DNA from: Albibacillus kandeliae
Lineage (GTDB): Bacteria > Pseudomonadota > Alphaproteobacteria > Rhodobacterales > Rhodobacteraceae
DNA length: 64,000 bases
Direction: 5' to 3'
Assembly: GCF_003116585.1 (NCBI RefSeq)
Contig: NZ_QEHM01000006.1
Coordinates: forward strand, 434,001-498,000
The translations under genes were made by a program, and so were the position numbers. The notes beneath the pieces were generated by a model. That model was not told where the DNA came from, did no database searches, and was given only the letters and a program-made list of their open reading frames with translations. This document shows, in pieces, positions 24,850-33,332 of this stretch; positions within the stretch are counted from its first letter, which is position 1; each line of letters begins with the position of its first letter.

Positions 24850-26292
24850 TCAATAGAGGTTGAAATATTCCGCCTGCTCCCATTCGGACACAGTTCCGAG
24901 ATACCTTGCCCATTCCGCGCGCTTGATGTGAACGAGGTAGTCGACGAAACCGTCCCCCAGCACCCGGCGGTAAAGGGCCGAACCCTCGAAGGCGGCGATG
25001 GCCTCGGCAAGGGTGGTCGGCAGCGGCGCCGCGCCCGGATCGTAGGGCGAGGTGGTGGGCGGTGGTGCAGACTTGCCCGCCTCGATCCCGGCCAGCCCCG
25101 AGATCAGCTGCGCGGCGAAGGCATAGTAGGGGTTCGCCGTGCTGTCGGGCGCGCGGTTCTCGACCCGGCTCGCCGCGTCGCCCGGTGCCATCAGCGCGCG
25201 GAGCATGGCGCCCCGGTTGTCCTCGCCCCAGGCGATGCGGTTGGGTGCCAGTTGGAACGGCTGGTAGCGCTTGTAGCCGTTGATGGTGGGCGCCAGCAGG
25301 AGGCTCGATTCCGCCGCGTGATCCAGCAGGCCGGCGATCCATCCGCTGGCCGTGGCCGAGATCGCGCCGTCGTCGCCGGGCACGAAGAGGTTGGCCCCCG
25401 TCATGTCCTGGATCGACTGGTGCACGTGCCAGCCGTTCGCCGAGATGTTCTCGAGCCGGGGTTTGGCCATGAAGCTGGCGTGCAGCCCCTCGGCGGCGCA
25501 GACCTCTTTCACCATGGTCCGAAACATGACCATCGTGGCGGCATGTTCCATCGGGCCGCCCGGCTCGAAGGTCAGTTCGAACTGGCTTGGCCCCATTTCG
25601 ATCTCGACCGAGCGGACCGGCATCCCGAGCCCCTGCGCCATGCGGCGGATGCGGTCGAGCACGTGCTCGGCCTCGCCGTAGCGGGTCTCGGTCAGGTACT
25701 GGTAGCCCTGCGTCAGCCCACGGGTGACCACCGGAGCGCCCGGCATGGTGGACTGCGCATGGCCGAGGCTGGGGTCGAGGCGTTCGAAGACGTGGAATTC
25801 CACCTCCAGCCCCATGCAGGCCTGCATGCCCTTTGCCGCCAGCGCATCGACCGCCGTCTTCAGCACGGTGCGCGAGGCGAAAGGGATCGGCGTGCCGTCG
25901 CGGAACACCACGTCACAGAGCAGCCAGGCCGAGTGCGGCGACCACGGCAGAACCTTGTAGGTGGTCGCGTCGGGCACCATCAGGACATCGTTGGCGCCGC
26001 GCAGCGGCCCCTTCACGCCCGGATCGTCGGACCAGACCGGAAAGACGGTCCGGTGCGACGTGTCCTTCAGCAGCAGGGTCGAGGGCACCCCCACCCCGCT
26101 CTTGAAGGCGGAGGCAAGAGCGCTGGCGACGATGGTCTTGCCGCGCAGGATGCCGTGCTGATCGGCGAACAGCAGCCGCACGGTCTCGACACCACTGTTG
26201 GCGACGCGGGCGACCAGTTCCTCGGCGGCGGCAAGCGCCGCCGCGTCGAGGCAGCCCATCCGGGCCAGAGCGCCGTTCCTGAGGTCAGACAT
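24850..26292 (-). CDS. Glutamine synthetase-family ligase (gamma-glutamyl-amine/anilide synthetase-like)
   Basis: 480-residue GS-superfamily enzyme (type I-like core) that would join glutamate to ammonia or to an amine using ATP. Motifs: MGLEVEFHVF, SVEIEMGPSQFELTFEPGGP, ENISANGWHVHQSIQD (His in the ATP/metal site), NGYKRYQPFQLAPNRIAWGE, and RVENRAPDSTANPYYAFAAQ with the Arg clamp. The adenylylation Tyr loop of housekeeping GlnA is not apparent. The start at 26292 (MSDLRNGALARMG) lies inside the end of the Rieske gene (8-base overlap); an ATG two codons earlier is possible. Pairing with a Rieske oxygenase recalls the GS-like/oxygenase pairs of aniline catabolism (TdnQ, AtdA1), so gamma-glutamylation of an amine substrate is the working guess. 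It is the last gene of the operon. Confidence 0.88.
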   Translation of the reverse strand: MSDLRNGALARMGCLDAAALAAAEELVARVANSGVETVRLLFADQHGILRGKTIVASALASAFKSGVGVPSTLLLKDTSHRTVFPVWSDDPGVKGPLRGANDVLMVPDATTYKVLPWSPHSAWLLCDVVFRDGTPIPFASRTVLKTAVDALAAKGMQACMGLEVEFHVFERLDPSLGHAQSTMPGAPVVTRGLTQGYQYLTETRYGEAEHVLDRIRRMAQGLGMPVRSVEIEMGPSQFELTFEPGGPMEHAATMVMFRTMVKEVCAAEGLHASFMAKPRLENISANGWHVHQSIQDMTGANLFVPGDDGAISATASGWIAGLLDHAAESSLLLAPTINGYKRYQPFQLAPNRIAWGEDNRGAMLRALMAPGDAASRVENRAPDSTANPYYAFAAQLISGLAGIEAGKSAPPPTTSPYDPGAAPLPTTLAEAIAAFEGSALYRRVLGDGFVDYLVHIKRAEWARYLGTVSEWEQAEYFNLY

Positions 26293-27601
26293 TCGCATCC
26301 CACGGGCAGGCGTCGCGGCGGACCTTGTCGCTGGCCTTGGCCGAGGCGAACCAGTCCTTGTCCTCGGTGATCGAGTCATTGGAGACCGGGCCGGTGATCT
26401 CGGAGGGCTTGACCCCGTTCCACATCGGCAGCTCCTCGATCTTGCCTTCCTTGACCGAGGCGATGGCGGCGCGCAGCTTGCGACGGTTGCGGATGATGCC
26501 CACGTCGGTCTTGCCGAGGTGTTCGTCGGTGCGGTCCTGAATGCCGCCCATCGACTCCACCGCCCACTGGTCGTGCACGTTGATGTCCATGCCCATGCCG
26601 GTGTAGGTCTGGGTCCCCTGCTCTTCGGGGTCGTAGCCGTAGTTGTTCCGCTTGTTCTTGAGCGGGGCATAGTCCGGCAGGCGGTGTTCCTTGAGCCGCT
26701 GTTCGCGCATCTTCACCTTGTCCACGGGTTTGTCGAAGCTCGTAAACATCGAATACCAGTAGCAAGTCTTGTCATCTACCGGAACGTGCCACTGGGTGAT
26801 TGTCATCTCGCGGCTCATCGGGATGCAGATCGCCTCGGGGAAGATCTGGTTGGTGACGCGCACATGGGTCAGGCCGCCGTCCATGTGGCGCAGCGCGGTC
26901 AGGCGCAGGCCATAGTCGGTGTCCTCGACCTGGATGTCCGGGCGCGGGTAGTCGCGCAGCAGCTTGGTCATCGGGATCTCGGTGTTCGCGGCCTTGTCGC
27001 GGAACTGCTTGCCATAGCTGTCGGCCGGGTCCTCGTCTTCGAGGAAGCGGTGCAGGAAGGAGGCGTGCGCCGGGTCGATGCCGACCTCGAGCGCCTGCAG
27101 CCAGTTGCATTCCCACAGGCCCTTGAAGGCGAAGACGTGGGTGTCGGGCGCGCGGAAGCAGTCGAACATGGGGAATTCCGGCGCCTCGCCCGGACCCATG
27201 TAGGCCCAGATGATGCCGTTCTTTTCCACCACCGGGTAGGAGCGTGCCTTGATCTGCTCGTGCATCTTGGAGCCTGCGGGCTCGCCCGGCTGCTCGACGC
27301 ACTGGCCGGACCGGTCAAAGTGCCAGCCGTGGAACGGGCAGCGCAGCCCGTTGTCTTCAAGTCGGCCAAAGCACATGTCGGCGCCGCGGTGCGGGCAGTG
27401 GCGCTGGATCAGGCCCAGCTCTCCCTGCTCGTCGCGGAACAGCACGAGATCCTCGCCCAGCAGGCGCACGGGCACCACGGGGCGGGCGGTCATCAACTCG
27501 TCGCTGAGGGCGGCGGGCTGCCAGTAGTAGCGCAGTACCGAACCGGCATCGGTGCCCGGGCCCACGAGGGTCAGGCTGTCGTTCATTTCCTGGCTGATCA
27601 T
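26285..27601 (-). CDS. Rieske non-haem iron oxygenase, alpha subunit (phthalate dioxygenase-like)
   Basis: 438-residue ring-hydroxylating or demethylating oxygenase. The Rieske [2Fe-2S] site is HCPHRGADMCFG, then LRCPFHGWHFD (C-x-H...C-x2-H). The mononuclear iron site is GIDPAHASFLHRF (Asp-x2-His-x4-His). Length and spacing match the phthalate 4,5-dioxygenase/PobA/carbazole alpha-only group, which needs a separate reductase. No ferredoxin or reductase gene is in this operon, so it must borrow one. It sits between the TRAP transporter genes (61 bases upstream) and the GS-like gene, which overlaps its end. The substrate is unknown. Confidence 0.9.
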   Translation of the reverse strand: MISQEMNDSLTLVGPGTDAGSVLRYYWQPAALSDELMTARPVVPVRLLGEDLVLFRDEQGELGLIQRHCPHRGADMCFGRLEDNGLRCPFHGWHFDRSGQCVEQPGEPAGSKMHEQIKARSYPVVEKNGIIWAYMGPGEAPEFPMFDCFRAPDTHVFAFKGLWECNWLQALEVGIDPAHASFLHRFLEDEDPADSYGKQFRDKAANTEIPMTKLLRDYPRPDIQVEDTDYGLRLTALRHMDGGLTHVRVTNQIFPEAICIPMSREMTITQWHVPVDDKTCYWYSMFTSFDKPVDKVKMREQRLKEHRLPDYAPLKNKRNNYGYDPEEQGTQTYTGMGMDINVHDQWAVESMGGIQDRTDEHLGKTDVGIIRNRRKLRAAIASVKEGKIEELPMWNGVKPSEITGPVSNDSITEDKDWFASAKASDKVRRDACPWDANV

Positions 27602-27661
27602 GTCGAAATCCTCATCAGTCTAAGTGTTGCGGCGCCTTGCGGCACCGGGAGCCGGGCCTCC

Positions 27662-28960
27662 CTACATCCTCCCCGGCAGAAACAGCGTGATGGCGGGCAC
27701 CGCCAGCAATATGGCGAGACGCACGAGGTCGATCGCCACGAAGGGTAGCACCCCGGTCATGATCGTGCCCATGCTGAGATCGCGGGCCTGGCCCTTGACC
27801 ATGAACAGGTTCATTCCCATCGGCGGGGTGATCAGGCCGAGCTCGACCGTCACCACGGCGATGACGCCGAACCAGACCGGGTCGAACCCGTTGGCCATGA
27901 TGACGGGAAAGAAGATCGGCACGGTCAGAAGGATCATGGCGAGGCTTTCCATGAAGCAGCCCATGATCACGTAGAACAGCAGGATCAGACCCATGACCTG
28001 CCAGGGCGTGAACTGGTTCACCGTCACGAAGTCGACCATGGCGAAGGAGATCTGCGAGGTGGAGAGCACGAAGCCGAAGACCTCGGCGCCGATCAGGATC
28101 AGGAAGATCGCGCCGGTCGCGGCGATGGTCTCTCGCGCGACCTCGATCAGTTGTTTCCAGCGCAGACCACGGAACAGCGCGAAGATCAGGGCGAGCGCGG
28201 CCCCTGCCCCGCCCGCCTCGGTCGGGGTGAAGAAGCCACCGTAGAGGCCGCCCATGACCAGCCCGAAGAGCACCAGCGCGGGCGCGAAGAGTTGCAGCGT
28301 GCGCAGCGCGCCGCCGGTGGTTTCCGCATAGGCGACGGTATCGGGTGCGCCCTTCCAGATGCGGGCCATGAAGATGATGGTCAGCACGTAGAGCGCATAG
28401 GCGAGGATGCCGGGCAGGATGCCCGCGAGGAACATGTCGCCCACCGATTGTTCGGTGATCAGCGCATAGAGCAGCAGCGCGATGGAGGGCGGGATCAGGA
28501 TGCCGAGGGTTCCACCCGCAGCCAGCGAACCGGTGGAGAGGCGCGGATCGTAGCCGTGTTTCTGCATCTCCGGCAGCGCCACGCGGGTCATGGTTGAGGC
28601 GGTCGCGAGCGAAGAGCCGGAGACGGTGGAGAAGACCGCGCTGGCGGTGACCCCGGCGGCGGCGAGCCCGCCGGACCAACCGCGCGTCAGGCGCTGTGCG
28701 CCCTCAAACAGGTCGCGGGCGACGCCCGAGGCGGAGATCAGGTTGCCCATCAGCAGGAACAGCGGAACCAGCGTGAAGGAGTAGTTCGAGGCAGTCTCGA
28801 AGGTCGCGGTCTGCAGCACGCTGAGTGCCGGATTGAGGCCGATCATCCCGGCGAAGCCGAAGAACCCGGCCAGCAGCATGGCGAGGCCGACGGGGCAGCC
28901 CAGCAAGACGGCGGCGAAGAGGCCGGCGACGGCGATGTATCCGATGACGAGAAAGCTCAT
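27662..28960 (-). CDS. TRAP transporter large permease (DctM type)
   Basis: 432-residue inner-membrane protein with about 12 hydrophobic segments. DctM landmarks are PLFLLMGNLISASGVARDLF, VFSTVSGSSLATASTMTRVA, GSLAAGGTLGILIPPSIALL and GLITPPMGMNLFMVKGQARD. It uses a sodium gradient to import a ligand delivered by the DctP protein. The start at 28960 overlaps the stop of the DctQ gene by four bases. It is followed by the Rieske oxygenase gene, which ties the transported ligand to that enzyme. Confidence 0.94.
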   Translation of the reverse strand: MSFLVIGYIAVAGLFAAVLLGCPVGLAMLLAGFFGFAGMIGLNPALSVLQTATFETASNYSFTLVPLFLLMGNLISASGVARDLFEGAQRLTRGWSGGLAAAGVTASAVFSTVSGSSLATASTMTRVALPEMQKHGYDPRLSTGSLAAGGTLGILIPPSIALLLYALITEQSVGDMFLAGILPGILAYALYVLTIIFMARIWKGAPDTVAYAETTGGALRTLQLFAPALVLFGLVMGGLYGGFFTPTEAGGAGAALALIFALFRGLRWKQLIEVARETIAATGAIFLILIGAEVFGFVLSTSQISFAMVDFVTVNQFTPWQVMGLILLFYVIMGCFMESLAMILLTVPIFFPVIMANGFDPVWFGVIAVVTVELGLITPPMGMNLFMVKGQARDLSMGTIMTGVLPFVAIDLVRLAILLAVPAITLFLPGRM

Positions 28961-29484
28961 GACAGGTGGCCCTCGCCGTGGTCGGGTTTGGGTGCGCCGT
29001 GGGTCAGCGCCTCGCCGAGGCAGACGATTGCCAGCAGGACCGTTTCGACCGCCACGGCGGCGTAGAAGATGTAGAGGGGCAGGTTCATGTCCTGCGTGGC
29101 GTCCCCGCGGGCCTGCGTCGCCTGCATCTCGTGCCAGAACAGCCAGGCCAGCGTCAGGGCCGTGGCGCCCAGGACGAGGAACCAGAAGCGCGTGGCGAGA
29201 CGCTGGATGGATACGGGAAGCCGGGTGACGAGGATGTCGACCGAGATCATCCCGTCGCGCAGCGAGGCCGCGATGGCGGGCATGGTAAGGATCAGCAGGG
29301 AATAGGACGCGATCTCGATCGCGCCGGGGATCATGAAGTTGACCGCCGTGCCGGTGGCGTCGAACACCATCCGTGCGATGACATTGAAGGCGACGACCCC
29401 GAGCATCAGGGCGACGGCGAGGATGGCGACAGCCTCGCTGCATCTGCGGGCGATATCCGCGAGGGCGGAAATCAGTTTGATCAT
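28957..29484 (-). CDS. TRAP transporter small permease (DctQ type)
   Basis: 175-residue membrane protein with four hydrophobic segments (e.g. AVAILAVALMLGVVAFNVIA, then FWFLVLGATALTLAWLFWHE). It has the usual size and topology of DctQ subunits that brace the large permease. It is translationally coupled to the DctM gene (ATGA) and lies between it and the binding-protein gene, from which it is separated by 114 bases containing a duplicated hairpin. Confidence 0.9.
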   Translation of the reverse strand: MIKLISALADIARRCSEAVAILAVALMLGVVAFNVIARMVFDATGTAVNFMIPGAIEIASYSLLILTMPAIAASLRDGMISVDILVTRLPVSIQRLATRFWFLVLGATALTLAWLFWHEMQATQARGDATQDMNLPLYIFYAAVAVETVLLAIVCLGEALTHGAPKPDHGEGHLS

Positions 29485-29511
29485 GGCTGGGGCAATCCTG
29501 GCCTTGCTTAT

Positions 29512-29595
29512 GGTCTTTTGGTGTCGGGGCCCCGGCTCGGGGGCCGGGGTGGGGTCTTGTGGTGTCGGGGCCCCGGCGCGGGGGCCGGGGCGGGG
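29512..29595 (-). repeat. Tandem duplicated 43-base hairpin element after the TRAP binding-protein gene
   Basis: Two copies, 29512-29554 and 29553-29595, with a 41-base period and only three differences. Each contains GGGGCCCCGGC(T/G)CGGGGGCCGGGG, able to fold into a very GC-rich stem. The copies start 4 bases after the stop codon of the DctP-type gene and end before the DctQ gene. The position matches a 3' stabiliser or attenuator that would raise binding-protein levels over permease levels. Confidence 0.75.
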
Positions 29596-29598
29596 TTG

Positions 29599-30615
29599 TC
29601 AGAGTTCAGCTTCGCATTCGGAGACGTAGCCCTTGACCGCCTCGTAGGTGGCGGTGCCCGGCAGGCCCTGGTCGTCGAGCGACGTGACGTAGGCGTCGCT
29701 GGCGCGCTGCGCGGCTTCTTCCCAGCGGGCGCGTTCCTCGTCGGTCAGGGTGTAGACCTCGACCTCGGGATCGGCTTCGCGCTCGGCCAGCACCTTGGCG
29801 CCTGCCTTGTCGTAGCCGCTGCCCGCGATGACGGCCCACTTCATGCCCGAGTTGTCGTCGACGGCCTTCTTGGCCTCGGGCGACAGGGCCTCGTACTTGG
29901 CCTTGTTCATGGTCGAGACGAAGGCCAGCGCGTAGAAGCCGAACTTGGTGTGGTACTTGGTCAGCTCGGCGAGACGGAAGCTCTCGACCGATTCCCACGG
30001 CAGCATGTAGCCGTCGATGGTGCCGCGCTGGAGCGATTCATAGGTGTTGGGTGCGGGCATCCCGACGGGTTCCGCCCCCAGTTCCTCCAGCAGGCTGCCG
30101 ACGACCTGGGTCGGGCGACGGAGCTTGAGGCCCTTCAGGTCCTCCAGCGTGTGAACCGGCTTGTTCGCGGTGTGCAACTGGCCCGGATCGTGGGTGTGGA
30201 CGAAGAGCACGTGGGTTTCGTTGTATTCTTCGTCGAGCGCACCGGAGTCATAGAGCTTCTGGAAGGCGCAGGAGCCGACGGCACCAGTCTTGAACAGGCC
30301 CGGCAGTTCCATGATCTGGCTCAGCGGGAAGCGGCCCGCGGTGTAGCCCTGCACGGTCCAGGCGATGTCGGCGATGCCGTTCATCGCGTTGTCGTAGCCT
30401 GCGGGGGCCTTGCCAAGCGTCTGGGCGGGAAAGACGGTGACGTCCAACTCGCCGCCAGAGGCCTCTTTCACGGCCTCCGCCCAGTCGAGGAAGATTTCCT
30501 GGTTCTGCCAGCTGTTGGCAGACATGAAGTGCGCATAGCGCAGATTTTCAGCCTGGGCCGCGCCGGTCGAGAGACCGGCGGCGAGGACACAGGCTGCAGC
30601 TAGCTTTTGGAGCAT
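29599..30615 (-). CDS. TRAP transporter substrate-binding protein (DctP type)
   Basis: 338-residue periplasmic protein. The signal peptide is MLQKLAAACVLAAGLSTGAA, cut near AQA before ENLRYAHFMSANSWQNQEIF. The family pattern includes VTVFPAQTLGKAPAGYDNAM, the Arg-containing ligand motif LKGLKLRRPTQVVGSLLEEL, and ALAFVSTMNKAKYEALSPEA. The Arg suggests a carboxylate ligand. The start at 30615 has a GGAGG 10 bases upstream; a longer frame to 30720 lacks signal features. It is the first gene of the TRAP-Rieske-GS operon and divergent from an IclR regulator. The ligand is unknown. Confidence 0.92.
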   Translation of the reverse strand: MLQKLAAACVLAAGLSTGAAQAENLRYAHFMSANSWQNQEIFLDWAEAVKEASGGELDVTVFPAQTLGKAPAGYDNAMNGIADIAWTVQGYTAGRFPLSQIMELPGLFKTGAVGSCAFQKLYDSGALDEEYNETHVLFVHTHDPGQLHTANKPVHTLEDLKGLKLRRPTQVVGSLLEELGAEPVGMPAPNTYESLQRGTIDGYMLPWESVESFRLAELTKYHTKFGFYALAFVSTMNKAKYEALSPEAKKAVDDNSGMKWAVIAGSGYDKAGAKVLAEREADPEVEVYTLTDEERARWEEAAQRASDAYVTSLDDQGLPGTATYEAVKGYVSECEAEL

Positions 30616-30816
30616 GAGGGGAGGACCTCCAGTGTTGGGTGCCGGGGAGAGGCACATCTTTTTGCTTGCAGTTTGTGCGATTATCGAACATAAGTTCAAT
30701 ATACATACTTTCTGATACATCTTTCGGATCTGTCAAGTGAGCCGGAGGGAATATTCACCTTTCGATGAGCGCCCTCCGGGCCATGCTCATTTTTGCGGCG
30801 TCACCGGGGAGGGACG
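30616..30816. promoter_or_regulatory. Divergent control region, TRAP operon / IclR gene
   Basis: The 201-base gap has an AT-rich core (30660-30730). Within it GAACATAAGTTC (30686-30697) is an inverted repeat with 4-base arms and a 4-base spacer, embedded in TCGAACATAAGTTCAA. This is a reasonable IclR-type operator upstream of the DctP gene. Binding by the adjoining regulator is inferred. Confidence 0.5.
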
Positions 30817-31596
30817 ATGAGCCAGGACGAGAGCGCGCTGAAATCGGTTTCGCTGACGGTGATGAAGGGCATGGCCGTGTTGGCCGCCTTCGACGGGCGC
30901 ACCCACTCGATGACCCTTGCCGAACTCGCCCGCGCCACCGGACAGGACCGCGCCACAGCGCGGCGTGGGGCGCTGACGCTGGTGCAGCTTGGCTATCTCC
31001 AGCAGAACGGGCGGGGTTTCAGCCTGACGCCCAAGGTCCTGCTGATCGCGGGCGGCTTTCTGCAGGCGAACCGGTTCGGCCTGCACGTCCAGCCCGTGCT
31101 GAACGGTCACGCCGAGACGCTGGGCACCGAGATCACCCTCGCGCTGCGCGAGGGATCGGACGTGCTGTTACTGGCGCAATCGACACTGCATCACGGGCGG
31201 CCAGTGTCCTTCGGGTTTACCGTGGGCAGCCGCCTGCCCCTGCTGCACACCAGCCTGGGCCGCATGTTGCTGGCCTGCGAAGCGGACGAGGCCCTGCCCG
31301 ATCTGATCAGCGCGGCCCCGCCGCCGCGGTATACCGACCTGTCGCTGGCCAGCCCCGCGGAGATCACGGAGAGCATCCGGCAGGCACGGGCCGACGGCTA
31401 TGCCATGACCGACGGCGAGTTCGAGGCCGGGATCGTGGGCTTTGCGGTTCCGGTCAGCCGCCCCGGCCATCGCGGGCTGGTGGTGGGGGCCAACGTGGCG
31501 CGCGGTGCCGGGGGGACCGACAAGGACCGGATGCTGCAGACCCTGCAGCTCTGCGCCGCCGATCTGCGGCGCAACGAGGCGCTGGAGGCGCTGTGA
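30817..31596 (+). CDS. IclR-family transcriptional regulator
   Basis: 259-residue regulator. The N-terminal winged helix is MTLAELARATGQDRATARRG followed by ALTLVQLGYLQQNGRGFSLT. The C-terminal ~170 residues are an IclR effector domain (LLLAQSTLHHGRPVSFGFTV, LPLLHTSLGRMLLA, ending in GIVGFAVPVSRPGHRGLVVG). The start at 30817 is set by a GGGGAGGG site 4 bases upstream, so the ATG at 30793 is rejected. It is divergent from the TRAP-Rieske-GS operon and probably senses its substrate or an aromatic intermediate. It is convergent with the next gene. Confidence 0.92.
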   Translation: MSQDESALKSVSLTVMKGMAVLAAFDGRTHSMTLAELARATGQDRATARRGALTLVQLGYLQQNGRGFSLTPKVLLIAGGFLQANRFGLHVQPVLNGHAETLGTEITLALREGSDVLLLAQSTLHHGRPVSFGFTVGSRLPLLHTSLGRMLLACEADEALPDLISAAPPPRYTDLSLASPAEITESIRQARADGYAMTDGEFEAGIVGFAVPVSRPGHRGLVVGANVARGAGGTDKDRMLQTLQLCAADLRRNEALEAL

Positions 31597-31606
31597 CGGC
31601 GGCGGC

Positions 31607-32560
31607 CTAGCGCAGTTTCTGCAGGTCGTAGCCGTTCCAATAGAGGATGCTCTCGCAGGCTCCGAGCCCGCGCTCCTGACAGACCGTGGCCCGTTCGGCC
31701 GAGGAGATGCCCATGTTGCCGTTGGTCAGGGGCCGCAGGCTGGGGCCCATCGCAAGGAACTCGATCGGCTCGGGCTGCAGTACGTAGCGTGCGCTGAGGA
31801 ACACCCCGGCGGTGCATTCCGACGCTCCGCAATAGGGCCTTGGCGGACCGGAGAGGCAGGTGACCCGCGACCAGTCGAGCACGGCGTCCTCGATCCCGTC
31901 GCCGTCGATGTTGCCGGTCTGAAGATAGCCCGGCTCGCGGTCGGCGGGTCCGTTGCAACCAAGCTCGATCGACGCCTCGGCCGCCTGACGCATGGCGCCC
32001 TCGGTGACATCGGGACGACCATCCCAGGACTTGCCGATGGCGAGGAACATGGAGCGGCAGTACTGGCCAAGCTGGCGCACCGCCCGGTCGAACCCGGCGG
32101 CGGGCGTGCGGCGGGTGCCTGCCTCGCTGCGCAACTCCACCACCGGCACGGCGGACATGGCCGAGAACAGCGCGTCGTCGACCACGAGGTCGACGTACCA
32201 GACCGCGAACAGCTCGTCCCACTTGACCGAGCGCAGCTTGTAGCCGGTGCTGCCCGCGACGATCATCACATCCGAACGCGGGGTGCGCTCCGGGTCCGGG
32301 GCGCCGATATCGGCCTCGCTGAGGTAGAGGCGGAAGGCCCCGGTCGGGGTGATGTCGGGCTCGGTGTTGCCGGTGGTGTGCGGCGACATCCCGCGCGGCG
32401 AGCGTTCGCCGCAGAGCAGGGTCATCTGCGACCCTTCGGGCGCGATGATGGCCCCGGTGAAGTAGGAGCCGTCGTCATGGGTCTGCAATTGCCAGCCCTG
32501 CGCCTGGGCAAGGGCCGGGAGCAGCAGCAGGAGCAGTGCGGAAATCAGTCGTTGCATCAT
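31607..32560 (-). CDS. Hypothetical secreted protein
   Basis: 317-residue protein that I do not recognise. It begins MMQRLISALLLLLLPALAQA, a clear signal peptide with an Ala-x-Ala cleavage site, so it is periplasmic or outer-surface. The mature part holds six or more cysteines (LLCGERSPRG, QYCRSMFLAIGK, LGCNGPA, TCLSGPPRPYCGASECTAGV, ERGLGACESIL) that could form disulfides. A single Asp-rich loop, GNIDGDGIEDAVLDWS, resembles an FG-GAP calcium site. It lies 8 bases after the SDR gene on the same strand, so the two may be co-transcribed. No function is proposed. Confidence 0.7.
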   Translation of the reverse strand: MMQRLISALLLLLLPALAQAQGWQLQTHDDGSYFTGAIIAPEGSQMTLLCGERSPRGMSPHTTGNTEPDITPTGAFRLYLSEADIGAPDPERTPRSDVMIVAGSTGYKLRSVKWDELFAVWYVDLVVDDALFSAMSAVPVVELRSEAGTRRTPAAGFDRAVRQLGQYCRSMFLAIGKSWDGRPDVTEGAMRQAAEASIELGCNGPADREPGYLQTGNIDGDGIEDAVLDWSRVTCLSGPPRPYCGASECTAGVFLSARYVLQPEPIEFLAMGPSLRPLTNGNMGISSAERATVCQERGLGACESILYWNGYDLQKLR

Positions 32561-32567
32561 GGTCCCG

Positions 32568-33332
32568 TCAGTCCGCCGTCCAGCCGCCATCGACCAGCAG
32601 CGAGGTGCCCGTCACGAGGGCCGAGGCCGGGGTGGCGAGGTAGAGCACCGCGCCCATGATGTCCTGCACCTCGCCCGGGCGGCCGAGCTTGATCTTCTCG
32701 CCCAGCCATTCGACCAGTTCGGGGCGGGCGAAGGTGGGCTCGGTCAGCGGTGTGCGGATGAACGTCGGCGCGATGGTGTTCACCCGGATGCCCGCCCGCG
32801 CCCATTCGAGCGCCATCGACTTCACCATCCCCTCGAGCCCCCACTTGGAGGCGCAGTAGAGGGTGCGTTCCACCCCGCCGACATGGCCCATCTGGCTGGA
32901 GATATGGATGATCGAGCCCTTGCGGCCCTCGTCCAGCATGGCCCGCGCGGTGAGCGTCGACAGGTAATATGCGGCCCGCAGGTTCAGGCCGATGACGCGG
33001 TCGAACTCGGGCACCGGCATGTCCACGGCAAGCGCCGGATAGGTCGTGCCGGCGGCGTTCACCACCACGTCGAAGGCGCGCCCCTCGAGCGCGGCGGTCA
33101 TGGCGTCGAGATCGGCGATGTCGAGGGCCAGCGCCTCGGCGGACCAGCCCCGCGCGGCCATCGCGTCGACCGTCTGCTGCAGGCGGTCGGCCCCGCGCGA
33201 CACGCAAACCACATGCGCGCCTGCCGCCGCGAGGGCCACGGCGGCGCCCTGCCCGATCCCCGAGGACGCGCCGGTGACCAGCGCCGTCTTCCCGGCGAGT
33301 CCGAAGGATGGCGGGTCGGGCAGGTCGATCAT
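32568..33332 (-). CDS. Short-chain dehydrogenase/reductase (SDR)
   Basis: 254-residue classical SDR. The NAD(P) loop is ALVTGASSGIGQGAAVALAA, the NAG motif appears as VVNAAGTT, the catalytic Ser is in IIHISSQMGHVGG, and the Tyr-x3-Lys pair is in LYCASKWGLEGMVKS. The end VTGTSLLVDGGWTAD is the usual cofactor-binding C-terminus. The acidic/neutral residue after strand 2 (CVSRGADRLQ, with Ser-Arg) points to NADP rather than NAD, tentatively. A GAGGAA site sets the start at 33332; an earlier ATG at 33374 is less likely. It is divergent from the ureidoglycine aminohydrolase gene. The substrate is unknown. Confidence 0.9.
   Translation of the reverse strand: MIDLPDPPSFGLAGKTALVTGASSGIGQGAAVALAAAGAHVVCVSRGADRLQQTVDAMAARGWSAEALALDIADLDAMTAALEGRAFDVVVNAAGTTYPALAVDMPVPEFDRVIGLNLRAAYYLSTLTARAMLDEGRKGSIIHISSQMGHVGGVERTLYCASKWGLEGMVKSMALEWARAGIRVNTIAPTFIRTPLTEPTFARPELVEWLGEKIKLGRPGEVQDIMGAVLYLATPASALVTGTSLLVDGGWTAD

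Noticed and set aside
24850-26670. A possible N-terminal extension of the GS-like protein
   Set aside because: Residues upstream of 26298 are a shadow of the end of the Rieske gene. GS homology begins near MSDLRNG at 26292.
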